20,931 nucleotides of DNA from Clostridia bacterium (GTDB lineage: Bacteria; Bacillota_E; SLMV01; PUMD01). The stretch spans positions 1 to 20,931 of the forward strand of contig PWUC01000068.1 in the NCBI GenBank assembly GCA_003562655.1, read 5' to 3'. The notes under the pieces are model-generated. The model did no database searches. It was not told the origin of the DNA and saw only the letters and a program-made list of their open reading frames with translations. Shown here piece after piece: positions 16,902-20,931 of the stretch. The position numbers were made by a program, and so were the translations under genes. Every line of letters begins with the position of its first letter. Within the stretch, counting starts at the first letter, position 1.

Positions 16902-18620
16902 TCAACCCTCGAGCCGCAGTGATCTCAGTCGGTTCAACGCCGCAGCCGCCTCCAGGGTGCGCGGCCGGGCATAGTCCCCGGGGTGACCGCTGAAGGGAGA
17001 CAGGATGTCCATTCCCTCCCGGTCCAGCTCCCCCTCGACCTGCGCCAGGGCCTCCCGCAGGGGCAACCGCGGAAAGTGCTTCCTCACGTACTGAAGGATG
17101 TCCGCGATGGCCCGGGTCTGACTGGGATCCACCAGCTGCTCCACCAGGCCCAGGTCGATCTCGCTCTCGCCAAACTGGATGGTAGAAAGCCCCCGGGTCC
17201 TGACCCGGACCCTGCCCCGCCTGCGGGCATCCACACTGGAGGGGTCGGGGCGGCGTCCACGGATCCGGGGAAACTCCCCGGCCGACTCCGCGTCCCGTCC
17301 CGTGGGATGCCGCCGTGCGATCTCCCCGGCCTCGGCAGTGACATCGAGGGGACGGTACCGGTCCATCATGATGACGGTGTCGGCCACATCGAAATAATCT
17401 CCCGATCCCCCCACGACGACAACCGTCGATACGCCTCTCTCCCGGTGGAGCTGGCGGACCCGGTCGATGAAGGGCGTGATGGGCTCCCTCTCCGGGGGGA
17501 CCAGGCGCTGCATCCTCATGTCGCGGACCATGAAATTGGTGGCGCTGGTGTCCTCGTCGACCAGCAGGACGCGCGCACCCATCTCCAGGGCCTCAACGAT
17601 ATTGGCCGCCTGGGATGTGCTGCCGCTGGCCGCAGGCGTGGTGAAGCTCGCGGTGTCCCCCCCGTTGGGCAGGCTCCCTATGAAGGGACTGATGTCCACC
17701 CCGGTCACCTGCCGGCCGTCCTCGGCCCGGATCTTGACCGCCGACTCCGCGCTGACCACCAGCTCCCGTCCATCGCCGGGGATGTGATCGTAGACTCCCC
17801 GGTCCAGGGCCCGCAGCAGGGTCGACTTGCCGTGGTAGCCGCCGCCCACGATGAGGGTCACCCCTTCCGGGACTGCCGCACCCGTCACCCTGCGGCCGCT
17901 GCCCAGGGTGACCTCCCGGGCCAGAGACGGCGGGGATTGAAACTGCACTGCCCTGGCCGCGGGCAGGGGGAGCTCTGACACCCCGGACTCCCGGGGCAGG
18001 ATGGAGCCGTCGGCGATGAAGGCGACCGCCCCCATCGACCGCAGCTGCCGGCGCAGCCCGGCCGCATCCTCGATTCCGACCACGAACTCCCCCAGTTCTT
18101 CACGGTTGAGCCGTTCATAATAGAGCGAGGCCCGGGCCGCCGCGGGAACCTCCTCCAGAAGCATGGCCGCGGCCTGCCCCCCCAGCACCCGACGCCCCCG
18201 GGCCGGAAGGCCCGCGGCCATCCGAACCTCCACAAATCCCGGATCGACCACCACCGCCGTTCGCTCCAGCACCTGTTGGCCCGGCCGGTCCACGGCGAGC
18301 ATCCCGCTCTTGCCCGATCCGCGGTGCCCCTTCGCCACCCGGCCCAGGACACGGTCGAAGGCCCGGAGGATGTAGTCCTCGAGGGCCCGCTTGCGGTCGG
18401 GGTTGCTGTGCAGCTGCCGGGGAAAACCGGCCCTGCCGCCCTCCAGACGGACCCGGATCCTGGAGGGCGAGGCGAAGGGGTCGCCCTGCACATAGTCGAT
18501 GTACAGCACCAGCTCATCGATGTGGTAAGCTCCGCTGATGTCCCTGTAGGCCCTGTATCCCCTGCCGTCGATCCTCGCCAGCTGCGCCCTGAGATCCTCG
18601 GCATTGCCTGTGATCGTCAC
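16902..18620 (-). CDS. Predicted ATPase of the ABC class
   Basis: A 572-residue protein of the ABC-ATPase family found in bacteria and in the trypanosome RNA-editing factor MRB1590. An N-terminal domain starts TITGNAEDLRAQLARIDGRGY and has GHRGSGKSGM (98-107), RPGQQVLERTAV and GLPARGRRVLG. The ATPase core has Walker A GGGYHGKST (259-267), a signature-like ASGSTSQAANI (331-341) and Walker B VLLVDEDTSATN (351-362). STVVVVGGSGDYFDVAD follows, then a helical C-terminal domain. There are no membrane segments, so it is not a transporter; an RNA- or nucleic-acid-linked role is only suggested by the MRB1590 relative. GTG 18620 follows GGAGGG by five bases; the longer frame to 18719 covers the promoter. 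It is first in its operon. Confidence 0.9.
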   Translation of the reverse strand: MTITGNAEDLRAQLARIDGRGYRAYRDISGAYHIDELVLYIDYVQGDPFASPSRIRVRLEGGRAGFPRQLHSNPDRKRALEDYILRAFDRVLGRVAKGHRGSGKSGMLAVDRPGQQVLERTAVVVDPGFVEVRMAAGLPARGRRVLGGQAAAMLLEEVPAAARASLYYERLNREELGEFVVGIEDAAGLRRQLRSMGAVAFIADGSILPRESGVSELPLPAARAVQFQSPPSLAREVTLGSGRRVTGAAVPEGVTLIVGGGYHGKSTLLRALDRGVYDHIPGDGRELVVSAESAVKIRAEDGRQVTGVDISPFIGSLPNGGDTASFTTPAASGSTSQAANIVEALEMGARVLLVDEDTSATNFMVRDMRMQRLVPPEREPITPFIDRVRQLHRERGVSTVVVVGGSGDYFDVADTVIMMDRYRPLDVTAEAGEIARRHPTGRDAESAGEFPRIRGRRPDPSSVDARRRGRVRVRTRGLSTIQFGESEIDLGLVEQLVDPSQTRAIADILQYVRKHFPRLPLREALAQVEGELDREGMDILSPFSGHPGDYARPRTLEAAAALNRLRSLRLEG

Positions 18621-18666
18621 CGTATCCCTCCGTAAGTGCCTCCGCAGCACATATGTCTTACGGGTA

Positions 18667-18695
18667 ATTATAAGGAATCTGCCCGGTCGGGGCAA
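18667..18695 (-). promoter_or_regulatory. Sigma-A promoter of the ATPase/phosphatase/NTPase/HD cluster
   Basis: TTGCCC (18695-18690, four of six) and a perfect TATAAT (18672-18667) are 17 bases apart, with transcription expected near 18660 and a leader of about 40 bases to GTG 18620. It argues that the cluster is transcribed independently of the trp genes. Confidence 0.7.
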
Positions 18696-18719
18696 AAGTG
18701 GAGGGGCGCCCATCGGCAA

Positions 18720-19112
18720 GCGACTTCAACATCCGACGATCCCTCCGTCTGGCGGATCAGGTGATCCGTGACGACCCACCACCGCCTCCACCCCTGTCTC
18801 TGCAGCATCAGACTCACCCGCGCGTCGGCTGCCCGTCGGGACTCCGCATGTCAGACTGAGATCACATCACCAGGCCCTCTTTCGCCCAGACCCAGCTGCA
18901 CGGGAGAGGTAACTCATACGGGACTGGAGAAAGGATAATCCGGAACACAGGTCGGCATCCGGTTCACACGCGTAGTAAGGAGCCACCGATGCAGGACACC
19001 GGCCACTGCAGGCGAGTCCAGCCTTACCGGGAGGCCCCTGACACCCGGGCCAACGATCAGGCGACTCACCATCAGGCCGATGAGAATCCTCACTCCAGGT
19101 CGCTGCCAGTGC
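18720..19112. other. Gene-free stretch between the trp genes and the ATPase cluster
   Basis: About 390 bases with open frames but no protein I can recognise. Minus-strand frames at 19114-18914 and 19169-18867 have no ribosome binding site, an unlikely amino acid make-up and no family match by eye. The stretch may hold debris of an older gene. No terminator with a T run was seen after trpA. Confidence 0.4.
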
Positions 19113-19217
19113 AATGCTCAGTTGTCTGACCAACGGGAAGCCAACGGTTGTTGAAGCTGTGTCCTGCACTACAGCTCAGATAATCTGCACAGCTTCAGCT
19201 CACATAGTCTGAGCATT
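19113..19217. repeat. 105-bp nested inverted-repeat element downstream of trpA
   Basis: The ends AATGCTCAG (19113-19121) and CTGAGCATT (19209-19217) are perfect reverse complements. Inside them GAAGCTGTG (19153-19161) and CACAGCTTC (19188-19196) are another perfect 9-bp pair, with CAGATAATCTG at the centre of the inner loop. Two 16-base copies, 14 of 16 identical (19172-19187 and 19196-19211), also repeat directly with a 24-base period. It could be a structured 3' end of the trp transcript or a small non-autonomous mobile element; no T run and no clear target duplication are seen. Confidence 0.5.
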
Positions 19218-19238
19218 ACCAGGTGAAGCAGCGTGACG

Positions 19239-20075
19239 TTACAGAGATAGCAGAGCTTCTTTGAGTTCACGCGCCAGAGTTTCCACACTTTTTACGGCTA
19301 CGTCCGGACTCCGAGTCAGTCCTTCTCTCAATTTCCGCACAAATGCCGTGCCGACTACCACACCGTCACCCACATCTGCCAGAGTGTGGATATCGTCTGG
19401 GCCGGACACGCCAAACCCGATCATGACCGGAGGGGATCCTGCGGTTTTGAGTTCCCTGATGCATTCCCTGAGATGAGCATGGGGCCCAGCCCCCGAGCCG
19501 GTGACCCCTGTCAGTGACACGGCATAGACGAAACCCCGGGCCTGATTGGCGATAGCCCGCAATCGAGCCGCTCCCGCTGTCGGAGCAGCAAAGGACACCA
19601 GTACCATGCCCTGATCATGGCACGCTGTCTCAAAGGGTTCTGCCTCCTCCATGGGCACATCGGGAATCAGCAACCCATCTGCCCCGGCCCGCCGGGCCCG
19701 GGCCGAGAATTCTTTCGGGCCCCACCGCAGCACCGGGTTGACGTAAGTCATGATGAGAAGGGGCACGCGCGGATGGCTTCGGCGAAGGTCGCGCACGGCC
19801 TCAAAGGCGTGTCTCAACCTGAAACCGGCCTGCAACGCCCGGGCACCGGCAGCCTGAATGACGGGACCGTCGGCCAGAGGATCGGAGAAGGGAATCCCGA
19901 TCTCGAGAATGTCCGCCCAGCCGCGAATGACGGCATCCATAGCTGCAATACTCGTCTCGAGGTCCGGATCTGCCACCGGCAGATAACCGATCAGCGCCCG
20001 TTCCTCGCGATTTTGCAGTTCTGCCAGGCGCGTCAGCAGTCTGTTTCTTGTCGCGGTTTCCCGCTCAGGCCCCAT
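19239..20075 (-). CDS. trpA: Tryptophan synthase alpha subunit
   Basis: TrpA cleaves indole-3-glycerol phosphate to indole and glyceraldehyde 3-phosphate and passes indole to TrpB. The 278-residue TIM barrel has LEIGIPFSDPLADGP with catalytic Glu58 and Asp69 (Glu49 and Asp60 in E. coli). It also has MTYVNPVLRWG, LIPDVPMEE, FVYAVSLTGVTG (usually YCVS) and a phosphate-binding GFGVSGPDDI and GTAFVRKL. ATG 20075 follows GGAGGG by about seven bases and lies one base after the trpB stop (TGACATG), so the two are translationally coupled. It is the last gene of the trp unit, which continues beyond the window. Confidence 0.97.
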   Translation of the reverse strand: MGPERETATRNRLLTRLAELQNREERALIGYLPVADPDLETSIAAMDAVIRGWADILEIGIPFSDPLADGPVIQAAGARALQAGFRLRHAFEAVRDLRRSHPRVPLLIMTYVNPVLRWGPKEFSARARRAGADGLLIPDVPMEEAEPFETACHDQGMVLVSFAAPTAGAARLRAIANQARGFVYAVSLTGVTGSGAGPHAHLRECIRELKTAGSPPVMIGFGVSGPDDIHTLADVGDGVVVGTAFVRKLREGLTRSPDVAVKSVETLARELKEALLSL

Positions 20076-20076
20076 G

Positions 20077-20931
20077 TCAGATCCCTCCCTCTCTCATAAG
20101 TCGTGCCACCTCAGCCACGTCTTTGTCTCCCCGGCCAGAAAGGCACACCAGCACCAGGGCTTCCCCCTGAAACTGCTCCAGCGGCAGGTTCCTCAGGTGG
20201 GCGAGGGCGTGGGCCGACTCGAGGGCCGGGATGATGCCCTCCGTTTTGGCCAGCCAGGCAAAGCCCTCGAGAGCTGCCTCATCATTGACCGCAACATATT
20301 TTGCCCGGCCCGTATCCCTCCAGAAGGCATGTTCGGGACCCACGCCGGGATAATCAAGGCCCGCAGATACGGAGTGTGCGGGGATGATCTGACCGTCCTC
20401 ATCCTGCAGCAAATAAGTCATGGCCCCGTGGAGAACGCCGGGCTGACCGGCCGTGAGAGAGGCTGAGTGACGCATGAGGTCCAGTCCCTCTCCGCCAGCT
20501 TCCACCCCCACGAGCCGGACAGTGGGGTCCCGTACGAAGGGATAGAAGGTGCCCACGGCATTGCTGCCACCGCCCACGCATGCCACGACAAAATCGGGCA
20601 GACGACCCTCCTCTGCCATGATCTGAGAGCGGGCCTCGTCACCGATAACCCTCTGGAAGTCCCGCACCATGACCGGGTAGGGATGTGGCCCGACCACGCT
20701 GCCTATTACGTAATGACTGCTTTCCACATTGGTAACCCAATCACGGATGGCCTCATTGATGGCATCCTTGAGTGTGCGACTTCCACTTTTCACCGGCACA
20801 ACGGTGGCCTCGAGTAATTCCATGCGAAAAACGTTAAGGGCCTGGCGGTCCATATCCTCCTCCCCCATGTACACAACGCATTCCATGTCGAACAACGCTG
20901 CGGCCGTCGCCGTCGCCACGCCGTGCTGGCC
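20077..20931 (-). CDS. trpB: Tryptophan synthase beta subunit (5' end outside the window)
   Basis: TrpB condenses indole with serine using pyridoxal phosphate. The visible 284 residues start in [14 protein letters not shown], the conserved region just after the PLP lysine, which lies outside. They include [14 protein letters not shown] (phosphate of PLP), [31 protein letters not shown] and the terminal [10 protein letters not shown]. All are typical of the TrpB1 type that pairs with TrpA, as its neighbour confirms. The frame is open to the last base, so the gene is cut by the window edge and not by mutation. Confidence 0.97.
   Translation of the reverse strand, partial: GQHGVATATAAALFDMECVVYMGEEDMDRQALNVFRMELLEATVVPVKSGSRTLKDAINEAIRDWVTNVESSHYVIGSVVGPHPYPVMVRDFQRVIGDEARSQIMAEEGRLPDFVVACVGGGSNAVGTFYPFVRDPTVRLVGVEAGGEGLDLMRHSASLTAGQPGVLHGAMTYLLQDEDGQIIPAHSVSAGLDYPGVGPEHAFWRDTGRAKYVAVNDEAALEGFAWLAKTEGIIPALESAHALAHLRNLPLEQFQGEALVLVCLSGRGDKDVAEVARLMREGGI

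Noticed and set aside
18867..19169. 100-codon and 66-codon minus-strand frames between trpA and the ATPase gene
   Set aside because: There is no ribosome binding site or family match, and the 100-codon frame cuts into the nested inverted-repeat element.

Overview
The window looks like a chromosomal segment of a GC-rich, spore-forming member of the Bacillota (Firmicutes), probably Clostridia or Limnochordia-like. The reasons are a T-box riboswitch, a GerM/SLH surface protein, a SpoIIE-type phosphatase, and the gene string secD-secF-lapA-recJ-rel-dtd followed by hisS-aspS, an order typical of that phylum. Species cannot be named from sequence alone. Nearly all genes lie on the minus strand; the main exception is the GerM-SLH gene at 2584-3885. 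TTG and GTG starts are frequent. The ends of the window (pheA and trpBA) look less GC-rich than the middle.

Layout, low to high coordinates. 1-57 is the last 18 codons of an unidentified plus-strand gene, followed by a perfect 12-bp hairpin (140-166). 190-381 (minus) reads like the N-terminal part of a DAHP synthase cut off at its conserved GPC motif, directly after pheA (371-1204). pheA is preceded by a complete phenylalanine T-box (specifier TTC, antiterminator/terminator, consensus promoter). 1588-2157 is a 5'-truncated methyltransferase remnant. 2584-3885 (plus) encodes a secreted GerM plus SLH protein. 4206-7296 (minus) is hisS-aspS. 7592-15038 (minus) is the tight operon secD-secF-lapA-recJ-rel-dtd, driven by a promoter with perfect -35 and -10 hexamers at 15083-15112. 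15139-18620 (minus) is a four-gene cluster: ABC-class ATPase, SpoIIE-type PP2C phosphatase, small P-loop NTPase, HD phosphohydrolase. It has its own promoter at 18667-18695. 18720-19238 has no recognisable gene but contains a nested inverted-repeat structure. 19239-20931 (minus) is trpA and the 3' part of trpB.

Functionally the window joins aromatic amino acid synthesis at both ends (Phe by T-box control, Trp by trpBA), protein export (SecDF), single-strand DNA repair (RecJ), the stringent response (Rel), translation quality control (Dtd) and tRNA charging (HisRS, AspRS). The most interesting under-described unit is the ATPase/phosphatase/P-loop/HD cluster: four nucleotide- or phosphate-handling proteins in one apparent transcription unit, with overlapping reading frames and no experimentally assigned pathway that I know of.
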